A DNA stretch of 64,000 nucleotides from Orbaceae bacterium lpD02 (GTDB lineage Bacteria; Pseudomonadota; Gammaproteobacteria; Enterobacterales; Orbaceae), in NCBI GenBank assembly GCA_036251875.1, contig CP133960.1, forward strand, positions 124,001 to 188,000, given 5' to 3'. The notes under the pieces were generated by a model. The model had not been told where the DNA came from, made no database searches, and was given only the letters and a program-made list of their open reading frames with translations. The position numbers and the translations under genes are program-made. Positions 20,437-29,904 of this stretch are shown here, piece by piece. Position 1 is the stretch's first letter. Every line of letters starts with the position of its first letter.

Positions 20437-20621
20437 TTACGTGAGAATTTGCAATAATATTCGGTAGGATTAATGTGTCAGTGAAATATAATAAGGGCAT
20501 GATGCATTGATAACTACCTTATATTTTTAGTTTTTATTTACAGTAAGTGATATTACTTGAAAAGTTAACATTTTAATTTATACGAATCATATGGTTATTG
20601 GGATTACGTTGAGAGGTTGTT

Positions 20622-22298
20622 ATGCGTTGTTTAATAAGTAAACGTTATTGCTTGCTGATCAGTTCTGCATTGATTTATTTCTCTATTGGTGGGGCGCTAG
20701 CAAATGAAGCGCCCGTCGATTGGGAAAAAGATACGCCTTACTATATAACCATATTACATACCAATGACCACCATGGGCGATTTTGGCCAAATGCGATAGG
20801 TGAGTATGGCTTATCAGCGCAAAAAACAGTCGTTGATCAGATTCGGCAAGAGGTTGCATCAAAAGGTGGTCAGCTTCTTTTATTATCTGGTGGTGATATT
20901 AATACCGGAGTACCAGAGTCAGATACATTAAATGCTGAACCTGATTTTAAGGGGATGAACAAAATTGGTTATGATGCAATGGCGGTAGGTAACCATGAGT
21001 TTGATCATGAACTACCGATTATTCGTGAGCAACAAAAGTGGGTCGATTTTCCTTTTTTATCGGCTAACATTTACTTTAAACACAATAATCAACGAGTCTT
21101 TACCCCTTATAAAGTCTTTAACCAGCAAGGGATTAAAATTGCCGTCTTAGGTTTGACAACTGATGATACGATCTTCCTCGCTTCGCCAAAAAATACCCAA
21201 GGCATTGAATTCCGTGAAACATTACCCGAAGCTAAAAAAGTCATTGATGAAATAAAATCAGTTGAAAATCCAGATGTCATTATTGCCGTTACCCATATGG
21301 GACATTATCCAAATGGAGAGCATGGCTCAATGGCTCCCGGAGATGTCAGTTTAGCGAGAGGGTTGCCGACAGGTGATTTGGATATGATTGTTGGCGGGCA
21401 TTCTCAAAATCCAGTTTGCATGGCAAGCCCTAATAAGAGAATCGCTGAATATGTACCAGGGACACCTTGTGCACCCGATCAGCAAAATGGCACATGGATT
21501 GTACAAGCCCATGAGTGGGGGAAATATGTTGGACGCGCTGATTTTACTTTTTTAAATGGTAAATTAACGCTGGATAACTATCAGCTTATTCCAATCAATT
21601 TAAAGAAAGAGGTCGATAATGGTAACGACACAAAACGACTCGAGTTTTATACCCAAGAAATTTTACCAAACCCAGAGATGCAAGATTTTTTAACGCCTTA
21701 TCAAGAAAAAGGTCATCAGCAATTATTAACTGTTGTTGGTCAATTGCAAGGTCGGTTAGAAGGTGCACGAGATAAAGTCAGGTTTCAACAAACAAATCTA
21801 GGTCAACTATTGTTAAGTGCGTTTATTGAAAAAACCAATGCAGATGTGGGCGTTATGTCTGGTGGTATGATTAGAGATTCATTGCTCGAGGGCAATATTT
21901 CATATCGAGATATCTTAAAAGTTGAACCATTTGGCAATAGTGTGGTGTATTTTGAATTAAAAGGCGCGGATCTGCTTGCTTATTTAACCGCGGCGGTTAA
22001 TAAAAAACCCGGAGCGGGTGCTTATGCGCATTTTCGTAATCTAACGCTCACTCTTCATGATGATAAAATTGTTGCGGTAAAAGTAAAGGGTAAACCATTG
22101 GAGTTAGATAAAAAATATCGTATTGCCACGCTCGATTTTTTAGCTGCAGGTGGGGATGGTTATCCGATTGTCAATAAATTATCTTCGTTTGTAGATACCG
22201 GTTATCGCGATGCTGATGTCATAAAACAGTATTTTGCAAGTCATTCACCAATTAATGCGGATGATTACAAACCCAAACAATTTATTATTAATCAATAA
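20622..22298 (+). CDS. ushA: Periplasmic UDP-sugar hydrolase/5'-nucleotidase UshA
   Basis: UshA dephosphorylates 5'-nucleotides and cleaves UDP-sugars in the periplasm. The 558-residue protein has a signal peptide ending near Gly-Gly-Ala-Leu-Ala, then Leu-His-Thr-Asn-Asp-His-His-Gly (45-52, metal ligands), Ser-Gly-Gly-Asp, Gly-Asn-His-Glu-Phe-Asp-His, Gly-Gly-His-Ser and a C-terminal substrate domain with Asn-Ala-Asp-Val-Gly-Val-Met-Ser-Gly-Gly. GAGAGG precedes the ATG. With CpdB it covers both 3'- and 5'-phosphates. It has its own 185-bp upstream region. Confidence 0.95.
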   Translation: MRCLISKRYCLLISSALIYFSIGGALANEAPVDWEKDTPYYITILHTNDHHGRFWPNAIGEYGLSAQKTVVDQIRQEVASKGGQLLLLSGGDINTGVPESDTLNAEPDFKGMNKIGYDAMAVGNHEFDHELPIIREQQKWVDFPFLSANIYFKHNNQRVFTPYKVFNQQGIKIAVLGLTTDDTIFLASPKNTQGIEFRETLPEAKKVIDEIKSVENPDVIIAVTHMGHYPNGEHGSMAPGDVSLARGLPTGDLDMIVGGHSQNPVCMASPNKRIAEYVPGTPCAPDQQNGTWIVQAHEWGKYVGRADFTFLNGKLTLDNYQLIPINLKKEVDNGNDTKRLEFYTQEILPNPEMQDFLTPYQEKGHQQLLTVVGQLQGRLEGARDKVRFQQTNLGQLLLSAFIEKTNADVGVMSGGMIRDSLLEGNISYRDILKVEPFGNSVVYFELKGADLLAYLTAAVNKKPGAGAYAHFRNLTLTLHDDKIVAVKVKGKPLELDKKYRIATLDFLAAGGDGYPIVNKLSSFVDTGYRDADVIKQYFASHSPINADDYKPKQFIINQ

Positions 22299-22351
22299 AT
22301 TAAAAAATTTTTCTTTACGTTCTGATAAATCATATTTAATGGGGAAATTGT

Positions 22352-23896
22352 ATGACAAACATGACCGCTTTTCAGCAACAGTGTTATCGGGTCGTTACTG
22401 ATAGTAATTTATCGCCCAAGCAAAAGAGCAATAATTTAGCCCTACTTGCTGAAAACCATTTACCTTATGTTGAACTTGATCTTGAAACCAAGCACGCTTT
22501 AGAGCAGCGAGTTATTTGTGATATGTATGAAGGGCACGCGCCTTATAAGCCTCGTTATGTGTTGCCTGATTATCAACTATATTTAAAACAAGGCTCAGTA
22601 TGGCTAGAATTAGAGCCAGCTAACGATTTTGACGATGCTTTAAACATGTTAACTATTATCTATCACCATGTCCCCTCAGTAACGGGAATGCCCGTTTATC
22701 TCGGACGTCTTGATGAGTTATTATTACCTTATGTTGGTTCACTTACCGAAAATGAATTGTACGCTAGATTAAAACGGTTTTGGATTATGTTAGATCGTAA
22801 TCTACCTGATGCGTTTATGCACGCGAATATTGGTCCTAGCGATAATATTATCTGTCGATTACTCTTGCGTATTGATCGAGAGCTAAAACAGGTCGCGCCC
22901 AATCTGACCTTTTTTTATGATGAAAAAATAACGCCGGAATCGCTTCTTACTGTAGCTATAGCTTGTATTTGTGAAACAGGAAAACCACATATTGCGAACT
23001 ATAATCTTATCGCTAAAGATTTTGATAAAATGGGTTTTGGTGTGGTTAGTTGTTATAATTCACTGCCGGTTGCTGGTGGGGGAAGCACGTTGTCTCGTAT
23101 TAATTTAAAAGAAGTCGCACTGCGTAGTGAAGACCGTCATGATTTTTTAACCAACATGCTACCTTATTATTGCCGATTACAGTTAAATTTGATTAAAGAA
23201 AGATCACAGTTTCTTTATGAAAAATCCAATTTTTTTACCAATAGTTTTCTTGTTAATGAGGGGTTAATTAAGCCAGAGCGATTCGCCCCGATGTTCGGTA
23301 TATTTGCGATGGCTGAAGCTGTGAATATTTTACAAGAGAAAGCCCATTTAAGCGGACGTTACGGACAAGATGAACAAGCAGACTTATTAGCATTAGAAAT
23401 CAGCCAACAACTCGCCGATTTTGTTAACCAACATACCGTAACGTATGGCTGGCGTAATAAGGCGATGCTACATGCTCAATCTGGTATTAGTATTGATCAT
23501 GGGTTAACGCCAGGGGTAAGAATTCCTTACGGTGAAGAGCCAGATCCCGTTAGTCATATTATGTCGGTATTTGTACATCACAAATATTATAGTTCAGGTA
23601 TTAGCGATATATTAACAATTGATGAAACCATAAAAAATAATCAAGCAGCACTATTAAAAATTTGTCTAGCCGCATTTGAATTAGGCATGCGAGAATTTAC
23701 CGCTAATATTAGTGGTAATGATTTAGTGCGTGTCACGGGTTATATGGTTAGATTATCAGATATTGCCAAATTTAAGCAGCAAGGTTCCCGCACGAATACT
23801 ACTGTTTTAGGGAGTGAAGCCGCCTCGGATAGCAGCGGCTTTTTACATCGTCAGCCTAGGGTGATTAGCCATGAACAAAACATGGGCCATAGTTAA
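22352..23896 (+). CDS. yjjI: Glycyl-radical enzyme family protein YjjI (DUF3029)
   Basis: The 514-residue protein matches E. coli YjjI (516), an uncharacterised glycyl-radical-family protein. The C-terminal segment Leu-Val-Arg-Val-Thr-Gly-Tyr-Met-Val-Arg-Leu contains the probable radical Gly (about residue 463), and the end Gln-Pro-Arg-Val-Ile-Ser-His-Glu-Gln is shared. The reaction is unknown. It overlaps its activase yjjW by 26 bp. In E. coli yjjI-yjjW lies beside the deo operon; here it follows another nucleoside block, so linkage to nucleoside-sugar breakdown recurs. Confidence 0.92.
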   Translation: MTNMTAFQQQCYRVVTDSNLSPKQKSNNLALLAENHLPYVELDLETKHALEQRVICDMYEGHAPYKPRYVLPDYQLYLKQGSVWLELEPANDFDDALNMLTIIYHHVPSVTGMPVYLGRLDELLLPYVGSLTENELYARLKRFWIMLDRNLPDAFMHANIGPSDNIICRLLLRIDRELKQVAPNLTFFYDEKITPESLLTVAIACICETGKPHIANYNLIAKDFDKMGFGVVSCYNSLPVAGGGSTLSRINLKEVALRSEDRHDFLTNMLPYYCRLQLNLIKERSQFLYEKSNFFTNSFLVNEGLIKPERFAPMFGIFAMAEAVNILQEKAHLSGRYGQDEQADLLALEISQQLADFVNQHTVTYGWRNKAMLHAQSGISIDHGLTPGVRIPYGEEPDPVSHIMSVFVHHKYYSSGISDILTIDETIKNNQAALLKICLAAFELGMREFTANISGNDLVRVTGYMVRLSDIAKFKQQGSRTNTTVLGSEAASDSSGFLHRQPRVISHEQNMGHS

Positions 23897-24740
23897 TAAA
23901 ATATTACCTTTTTCATGTGTTGATGGACCAGGTAACCGTTTAGTTATTTTTTTGCAGGGGTGCAATTTTCACTGCTTAAATTGTCATAACCCTTATACTA
24001 TTCAATTATGCCAGAATTGTGGGCAATGTGTTGGTAATTGCCCAAACTTAGCACTATCATTTGATAAGGGTAAAACGGTATGGCAATCTGAGCAGTGTAA
24101 GCAATGTGATACCTGTATCCAAATATGTCCTAATCAATCGTCACCAATGACTTATCGTTATAGTGTTGAGGAGATGCTGACTGTAATTAGAAAATACCTT
24201 CCTTTTTTAAATGGCATTACATTTAGTGGTGGCGAAGCCACGTTGCAGCTTCCATTTATTCAACAACTATTTGCTCAGATAAAAAGTACCGCTGATTTAA
24301 AGCATTTAACCTGTTTTATTGATAGTAATGGTTATTTGCCTCGGCAGGGCTGGCAAAAAGTAATTCCGTTAATGGATGGCGCAATGATTGATCTTAAAGC
24401 TTGGGATAATCACGTTCATAAATATTTAACTGGGCGAGATAATCAGCGCGTTAAAGATTCAATTAATTATTTAGCGGCTAGAAATCAGCTATACGAAGTG
24501 CGTTTATTATTAATTCCCGAGCAGACAGACTTATTATTTAACGTTGCGAAAATTGCTGAATTTTTAAACTTATTACCCCACAAACCTCGTATTAGGATTA
24601 ATGCATTTCATTCCCATGGTGTTACGGGCAATGCTAAAAATTGGCACAGCGCGACGCAACGTGACGTTGAAAATTTTGCCACTCAATTAAGTAAATATGG
24701 CTTAAATAAGCTAACATTGCCTGCGGTTTATTTAACGTAA
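23871..24740 (+). CDS. yjjW: YjjW, radical SAM glycyl-radical activating enzyme
   Basis: The 289-residue protein carries the radical SAM motif Cys31-x3-Cys35-x2-Cys38 (Gly-Cys-Asn-Phe-His-Cys-Leu-Asn-Cys), then a ferredoxin-like insert with two Cys-rich 4Fe-4S motifs (Cys-Gln-Asn-Cys-Gly-Gln-Cys and Cys-Lys-Gln-Cys-Asp-Thr-Cys), as in other glycyl-radical activases. It should generate the glycyl radical on YjjI using SAM. Its start lies inside the 3' end of yjjI, implying translational coupling. Oxygen-sensitive chemistry points to anaerobic use. Confidence 0.93.
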   Translation: MNKTWAIVNKILPFSCVDGPGNRLVIFLQGCNFHCLNCHNPYTIQLCQNCGQCVGNCPNLALSFDKGKTVWQSEQCKQCDTCIQICPNQSSPMTYRYSVEEMLTVIRKYLPFLNGITFSGGEATLQLPFIQQLFAQIKSTADLKHLTCFIDSNGYLPRQGWQKVIPLMDGAMIDLKAWDNHVHKYLTGRDNQRVKDSINYLAARNQLYEVRLLLIPEQTDLLFNVAKIAEFLNLLPHKPRIRINAFHSHGVTGNAKNWHSATQRDVENFATQLSKYGLNKLTLPAVYLT

Positions 24741-24817
24741 ACGCTAGTATGTGACTATAACAGCAGCAATAATAAATTTGGCTATAGTCATAATATAAAT
24801 AATTATTAAACTATAGA

Positions 24818-24848
24818 ACAGGGCATCAATTTAAAGCCCTTTATAATT
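24818..24848. terminator. Weak bidirectional terminator between yjjW and ygfZ
   Basis: AGGGC (24820-24824) pairs with GCCCT (24836-24840), followed by TTTAT. The stem is short, so the call is tentative. Confidence 0.5.
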
Positions 24849-24860
24849 TGTGCAAGTTGA

Positions 24861-25793
24861 TTATTTAACTTGTTTTAGCGCTAGTTGGCTAGTCGGGCTA
24901 TTTTTAACCCTAAATATGGTATCTGTATCTAAATCATTATTTAAAATAGCTTGCACCCAAATAGATTGATCATTAAGTCTTAAAGTCGCTGTTATGCGGC
25001 CCGTTTCACGCCAGTTTTCATCCATTTTCTGTTCTAAAGTATCGCCAATGACCGGCAATTTTTCGCTTTGACCAGCTAATAAGTAGAGTGCTCGTTTATT
25101 GATACCGCGATATTGTGCTCTAGCCACCATTTCTTGCCCACAATAGCAACCTTTATCAAAATTAATCGCATCAAAGTTTTGTAGGTTAAAAGCTTGGGGC
25201 AAATACTCGTTCGTTAATGGCATATCAATAATGGGATAATTTGCTTCTAAATCTAACAGTGCCCACTGTTCAGCAGATTGTACCTGACACTCTTTTACTA
25301 ATGCTAATTGGTTAATATCATGTTCTTTGCCGATAATAATATAACGAGGGGTTGGAAAATTAATTCTTAAGTAAGTGAGATCATTTAAACTAGTGCAGTT
25401 TTGCGCATCATTGAATAATCCTGCAATCTCCGTCAATTGATGATGGTTACTATTGCCTGCAATACCGATAATAGTTAGATCAGTATCGATGTTGAAGGTA
25501 ACTTTTGAAAAAACAGCATATTTTTTAAGCTCTTTAAGTTGAGTGTCAACAACACTTTCTCGCTCAATATAATAAATATCATCACCCTGTTTAAACAGTA
25601 ACATATTACTCAACACTTTACCTTTAGGCTCGCATTGAGCGGCAAACAAAAAATTTTTATCAGTCAGCTTATTCATATCCGAGGTCAATTGACCTTGTAA
25701 AAATTTGCTATTATCGACGCCAGATACTTTAATCAGCTGCCAGTCTGTTAATGAAATTTTACTTAGCGGTAATACTTGTGATGTATGCAACAT
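24861..25793 (-). CDS. ygfZ: Folate-dependent Fe-S/tRNA modification protein YgfZ
   Basis: YgfZ is a GcvT-like, tetrahydrofolate-binding protein needed for activity of certain Fe-S enzymes such as MiaB. The signature Lys-Gly-Cys-Tyr-Cys-Gly-Gln-Glu with the reactive Cys lies at about residue 220. From the ATG at 25793, preceded by GAAGGA, it has 310 residues (E. coli 326); the TTG at 25808 lies upstream within the ribosome-site region. It is divergent from the sdhE-ygfX remnants, the E. coli arrangement. Confidence 0.93.
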   Translation of the reverse strand: MLHTSQVLPLSKISLTDWQLIKVSGVDNSKFLQGQLTSDMNKLTDKNFLFAAQCEPKGKVLSNMLLFKQGDDIYYIERESVVDTQLKELKKYAVFSKVTFNIDTDLTIIGIAGNSNHHQLTEIAGLFNDAQNCTSLNDLTYLRINFPTPRYIIIGKEHDINQLALVKECQVQSAEQWALLDLEANYPIIDMPLTNEYLPQAFNLQNFDAINFDKGCYCGQEMVARAQYRGINKRALYLLAGQSEKLPVIGDTLEQKMDENWRETGRITATLRLNDQSIWVQAILNNDLDTDTIFRVKNSPTSQLALKQVK

Positions 25794-25978
25794 AAAAAGG
25801 TCCTTCAATATTTTTTATTCAATATAACATACAAGTAGTTTGGAATTAAGATAGCTATCATTATTAGATTAATAATTGTATCTATTTGTGATAGATCGCG
25901 CGAAATCATTATAAATTGTTATTTATCGGTTATTTCATAGCATAGAATTTCATTAAATAATAAGTAAAGGAGAGTCTT

Positions 25979-26232
25979 ATGGTTGTCAATCGAGCAAAAA
26001 TTAGCTGGTCATGTCGACGCGATAAGAAGGCGCTTGCTGCTTATTTATTCGCTTTTTTTGAAAAGGTTTATCATCTATTAAATGTACTGCAACAATTCCA
26101 TTTTTCTCTATTGTTGATGTTAGATGATCTAACTTTATTTGAGTGCTTCTTTAAACAAAGAATTGGATACCACACTTGCCAGCATTAATTAATTTACTTC
26201 AACTATATCGACAACAACATGTGGCGAACTGA
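25979..26232 (+). pseudogene. sdhE: Degenerate sdhE (ygfY), frameshifted near its 3' end
   Basis: The open frame 25979-26188 starts Ala-Lys-Ile-Ser-Trp-Ser-Cys-Arg-Arg and has Phe-Phe-Glu-x2-Tyr and Leu-Asp-Asp-x2-Leu-Phe, aligning with E. coli SdhE (Ala-Arg-Ile-His-Trp-Ala-Cys-Arg-Arg, Phe-Phe-Glu-His-Glu-Tyr, Asp-Asp-Pro-Asp-Leu-Phe). The SdhE C-terminal helix reappears in a different frame (Leu-Ile-Asn-Leu-Leu-Gln-Leu-Tyr-Arg-Gln-Gln) ending at TGA 26230-26232, so a frameshift lies near 26155-26163. The RGxxE motif needed for flavinylation (Gly, Glu) reads Arg-Asp-Lys-Lys-Ala. I therefore call it a decayed gene. Ribosome site AAAGGAGAG is intact. Confidence 0.7.
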
Positions 26233-26623
26233 GCTAGTTAATTCAACAAAGCAATTTTGGCTGATTACTGTGTTTTATAGTATTTTTAGTATTGTTCTAA
26301 TAATTCAATTGGCTGATACTTATTTAGATTTTTTAAGTCCGGCCGGCCTTCTTTTGCTTATTTTTGAATGGTGGCGAGGATGCTGCTATCATAAAACAAT
26401 ACGCCGAGAGCTAGCGATATTTTATGATAGTAATGAGCTATATTTTGCTCGGCAGCGTTGGGTTATTGTTAAAAGACCTCTATTTTTCCGTTATGCAGTT
26501 ATTATTAATATAATATCAATACGCAGTGGCAAACAGCAGACGTTATGGTTAATGGATGATAGTTTTTCGCGCCAAGATTGGCGTAGTTTACACTATTTTC
26601 TTCGCCAGCTTATTACTATTTGA
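26219..26623 (+). CDS. ygfX: Inner-membrane protein YgfX
   Basis: The 134-residue protein aligns with E. coli YgfX (CptA, 135): an N-terminal Met-Trp-Arg-Thr-Glu-Leu, two membrane segments (about 15-50), then Trp-x-Ile-Val-Lys-x-Pro and Gly-Lys-Gln-Gln-Thr-Leu-Trp-Leu-x2-Asp-Ser...Asp-Trp-Arg-Ser-Leu. YgfX is membrane-bound and partners SdhE (YgfY) in E. coli. Its ATG overlaps the end of the ancestral sdhE frame, as in E. coli, so translation may have depended on sdhE. It is intact although its partner is broken. Confidence 0.85.
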   Translation: MWRTELVNSTKQFWLITVFYSIFSIVLIIQLADTYLDFLSPAGLLLLIFEWWRGCCYHKTIRRELAIFYDSNELYFARQRWVIVKRPLFFRYAVIINIISIRSGKQQTLWLMDDSFSRQDWRSLHYFLRQLITI

Positions 26624-26698
26624 TTTAATGTTACTGCGCTGTTCATGACAATTGGGAGCTGCAATAAAAAATAAGCCAAATTACGTATAGCCCTATTT

Positions 26699-27565
26699 TT
26701 AGTTTTGTTCACTCTTATTATCTAAACCAAGTTGGTAAAGCTGATTCTTTTTTAATCCATAAACGTCGGCAACAATAGCTGCCGCTTTTTTTAGTGGCAA
26801 TTCTTGTTGTAGGCGGTTAAGTAATTTAATTGCAGTAGGGTCAAGCGCTTCATCGCTACTCTTTTTATAACCTTCAAGAATCAAAACAAACTCACCTTTT
26901 TGGCGATTTTCATCTTCGATTAACCACATTATCAACTCACTTATTGATAACTGGACAATAGTTTCCCATGATTTAGTCAACTCTTTTGCCAGTACGATTG
27001 ATTTATCTTTACCAAAGACAGCAACCATATCATGAAGGCTATCAATAATACGATGAGTAGACTCATAAAAAACCAAAGTGCGAGTTTCTTGTTGTAATTG
27101 CGTCAAATAATCGATTCTTGCTTTGCTTTTAGCCGGCAAGAAACCTTCATAACAGAACTTATCGGTAGGCAACCCGCTAACACATAATGCCGCGATTGCA
27201 GCACAAGCTCCGGGAATGGGGACTACTTTGATGTTTTGTTCTCTACATGTCTTGACTAAATGGTAACCAGGATCATTAATTAATGGTGTGCCAGCGTCCG
27301 AAATTAGTGCAATCGATAATCCTGATTTTAGTTTTTCGACTAGCTGTTGTGCTTTTTGCTGTTCGTTATGGTCATGCAAAGGGTATAATTTTGCATGTAT
27401 ACTTAAGTGCTGCAATAGTAATCCACTATGCCGTGTGTCTTCTGCTGCAATGAGATCAACATGTTTTAATGTGTCGATGGCTCGTAATGTAATATCACCT
27501 AAATTACCAATCGGTGTGGCAACAATATAAAGTGTAGAGGGCTCAATGATAATCGATGATGTCAT
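26699..27565 (-). CDS. rsmI: 16S rRNA (cytidine1402-2'-O)-methyltransferase RsmI
   Basis: RsmI methylates the ribose of C1402 in the 16S decoding centre with SAM. The 288-residue protein has [14 protein letters not shown] at the N-terminus, Ala-Glu-Asp-Thr-Arg, [12 protein letters not shown] and Glu-Ser-Thr-His-Arg, all diagnostic of the family within tetrapyrrole-methylase-fold enzymes. Single gene, divergent from nlpD. Confidence 0.96.
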   Translation of the reverse strand: MTSSIIIEPSTLYIVATPIGNLGDITLRAIDTLKHVDLIAAEDTRHSGLLLQHLSIHAKLYPLHDHNEQQKAQQLVEKLKSGLSIALISDAGTPLINDPGYHLVKTCREQNIKVVPIPGACAAIAALCVSGLPTDKFCYEGFLPAKSKARIDYLTQLQQETRTLVFYESTHRIIDSLHDMVAVFGKDKSIVLAKELTKSWETIVQLSISELIMWLIEDENRQKGEFVLILEGYKKSSDEALDPTAIKLLNRLQQELPLKKAAAIVADVYGLKKNQLYQLGLDNKSEQN

Positions 27566-27840
27566 AATAGGCAGCCATTTTGGCGTATTCCGTTATAGTG
27601 TGATTTACTATAAATAGCACAAAAAATAAGTTATTTAGGGCAATTATTATATACAATATTTCAACAAATTTAATTAAATATTCACTAGGCGTAATTAAGA
27701 GTAAGTATTATCATTGTAGTTTGTATATTTTATGTATAATAATACTAATTTAAGCCCACTGACTATTAATTAGTTAAGCTTATTATCTTACTGATTCTTA
27801 TGAATTAATTAATGAAAAAAATGTGTTTGGGAGTGTAGCC

Positions 27841-28890
27841 TTGATAATGTTAGACAATTTAAAAATAAATAATAAACTGATTAAAATTTTTTCGATAAGT
27901 TCGCTTGCTATAGCGATTTCCGCATGTACGCAGACAAATCCAGCTAAAATTGAAAATTTATCTGAGCCATCGCATTCTACCTCATCTAGAACGGTTATAG
28001 ATAATTCGTCTTCTGCCTATATTGCGCCGCCAACAAATATATCTACTTCTAATAAAACAACTAGTATCGCTGCTACAAATATAACTAATGCGGCAAATAA
28101 TACTTATTCTTCAACCGTTGATGGTAATGTCGTTACAACAACTCATGAACGAATGACCTATAATCGCAATTATGACGATATACCTAAAGGTGGTTATAAG
28201 GGCGATACTTATACGGTTAAACGTGGTGATACGCTCTTTTATATCGCTTGGATCACTGGTAATGACTTCCGTTCATTAGCGGCCAAAAATAATATTAAGG
28301 CACCTTATGATCTAAATGTTAATCAAGTCCTTGATGTCAGCGGAGGTACAACGGTTGTTGTTACCAAACAGACAACAACTAAGGTTGGCACACAAAAACC
28401 AACCGCGACTAAAACGACAACCACAACGACAACAACATCAAATAAGGTGAAACCGACTACTCGAGTCACGACAACTACGTCAACAGGGGCAGCAGCGGCT
28501 ATAGTAAATAGACCATCAACTACAGTTGCGAATATCAAGTGGCAATGGCCAGTGAGAGGTAAATTAGTTGAAACCTTCTCTAATGCAACCAAAGGGATTG
28601 ATATTGCAGGATCTCTAGGCGAAAAAATTACCGCAGCAGCCGATGGGCGTGTTGTTTATGCGGGCAATGCTTTACCTGGTTATGGAAATTTAATTATTAT
28701 CAAACATAATGATGATTACTTAACGGCTTATGCACATAACCAGAGTATTTTAGTTAAAGAGCAGCAAGATGTGAAAGCTGGACAGCAGATCGCAACGATG
28801 GGTAATACAGGGACAAATTCAGTACGTTTGCATTTTGAAATCCGTTACCAAGCAAAATCTGTTGATCCATTAAAATATTTGCCTAAATAG
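27841..28890 (+). CDS. nlpD: Murein hydrolase activator NlpD
   Basis: NlpD is an outer-membrane lipoprotein that activates the amidase AmiC at the septum. It has a lipoprotein signal (lipobox Ile-Ser-Ala-Cys), a Ser/Thr-rich linker, a LysM domain ([13 protein letters not shown]), a second Thr-rich linker with a run of Thr, and a C-terminal M23-type domain (Gly-Ile-Asp-Ile-Ala-Gly...Leu-His-Phe-Glu-Ile-Arg-Tyr). The M23 site is degenerate, as in E. coli NlpD. GGGAG at 27829-27833 is well spaced for the TTG at 27841; the ATG at 27847 is the alternative. gpmA follows instead of rpoS. Confidence 0.93.
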   Translation: MIMLDNLKINNKLIKIFSISSLAIAISACTQTNPAKIENLSEPSHSTSSRTVIDNSSSAYIAPPTNISTSNKTTSIAATNITNAANNTYSSTVDGNVVTTTHERMTYNRNYDDIPKGGYKGDTYTVKRGDTLFYIAWITGNDFRSLAAKNNIKAPYDLNVNQVLDVSGGTTVVVTKQTTTKVGTQKPTATKTTTTTTTTSNKVKPTTRVTTTTSTGAAAAIVNRPSTTVANIKWQWPVRGKLVETFSNATKGIDIAGSLGEKITAAADGRVVYAGNALPGYGNLIIIKHNDDYLTAYAHNQSILVKEQQDVKAGQQIATMGNTGTNSVRLHFEIRYQAKSVDPLKYLPK

Positions 28891-28973
28891 TCAATAGAAT
28901 AATAAAAAATAAGCTAAATGAAGCGTGAGCGTGTTTGTAATATTGTAAAAATTAATTAATAGAGGAGTTATCC

Positions 28974-29726
28974 ATGGCAGTTAAAAAATTAGTTTTAATC
29001 AGACACGGCGAGAGTGAGTGGAATAAAGAAAATCGTTTTTGCGGTTGGACTGATGTTGATCTTTCAGAGAAAGGACATCAAGAAGCGAAAGAAGCGGGTA
29101 AATTACTAAAAGCAGAAGGATTTCAGTTTGATTACGCTTATACTTCGGTATTAACTCGTGCAATTCATACGCTATGGCATGTTTTAGATGGTGTCGAACA
29201 ACCTTGGGTACCTGAAGAAAAAAGCTGGCGTTTAAATGAGCGCCACTATGGTGCTTTGCAAGGTTTAAATAAAGCAGAAACTGCCGCTAAATATGGTGAT
29301 GAACAAGTCAAATTATGGCGTCGGGGTTTTGCAATTACCCCTCCAGCACTTGAAAAGTCAGATGATCGTTATCCTGGCCATGATAGCCGTTATAAAGGCT
29401 TAAATGATAAGGAACTACCATTGACCGAAAGTTTAGCCCTAACGATTGAGCGCGTTCTACCATATTGGCAAACCACTATTGCCCCCCGTATTGCAAAAGG
29501 TGAACGCGTTATTATTGCTGCGCATGGTAACTCATTACGCGCTTTAGTTAAGTATCTCGATAATATTAGTGATGATCAAATTATTGATTTAAATATACCG
29601 ACAGGCGTACCATTGGTATATGAATTTGACGATAAGATGAAAGTCATTAAACACTATTATTTAGGTGATGCAGCAGCTATTGCCGCTAAAGCAGCAGCTG
29701 TTGCCAATCAAGGTAAAGCCAAATAA
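28974..29726 (+). CDS. gpmA: 2,3-bisphosphoglycerate-dependent phosphoglycerate mutase
   Basis: GpmA interconverts 3- and 2-phosphoglycerate in glycolysis. The 250-residue protein has the phosphohistidine motif [10 protein letters not shown] at residues 8-17, Leu-Asn-Glu-Arg-His-Tyr-Gly, and the second catalytic His in Ala-Ala-His-Gly-Asn-Ser. The C-terminus is Ala/Lys-rich. AGAGGAG precedes the ATG. It lies 83 bp after nlpD. Confidence 0.97.
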   Translation: MAVKKLVLIRHGESEWNKENRFCGWTDVDLSEKGHQEAKEAGKLLKAEGFQFDYAYTSVLTRAIHTLWHVLDGVEQPWVPEEKSWRLNERHYGALQGLNKAETAAKYGDEQVKLWRRGFAITPPALEKSDDRYPGHDSRYKGLNDKELPLTESLALTIERVLPYWQTTIAPRIAKGERVIIAAHGNSLRALVKYLDNISDDQIIDLNIPTGVPLVYEFDDKMKVIKHYYLGDAAAIAAKAAAVANQGKAK

Positions 29727-29752
29727 TTTTTATTTCCTTTAATCACATAAGG

Positions 29753-29783
29753 TAGCCTGACTTTTAGTTGGGCTATTTTTTTA
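29753..29783 (+). terminator. gpmA intrinsic terminator
   Basis: TAGCC (29753-29757) pairs with GGCTA (29771-29775), followed by a run of T. Confidence 0.7.
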
Positions 29784-29904
29784 TAAAAATGTGAATAAGC
29801 TCTCATTCTTATGTTTTATATTTGCCGAATTATTGCTCTTTATGCCATATTAGCTGAAACGATTCAGTTTAATTAAAATAGCACACTTTGTGGAGAATAA
29901 TAGT

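Noticed and set aside
25979-26188. Novel 69-residue protein
   Set aside because: Position between ygfZ and ygfX and residue-by-residue similarity to SdhE explain it better as a decayed sdhE.
28323-28592. Valine-rich 89-codon frame opposite nlpD
   Set aside because: It is the antisense of the Thr-rich linker of NlpD; the ACA/ACG repeats automatically create an open antisense frame.
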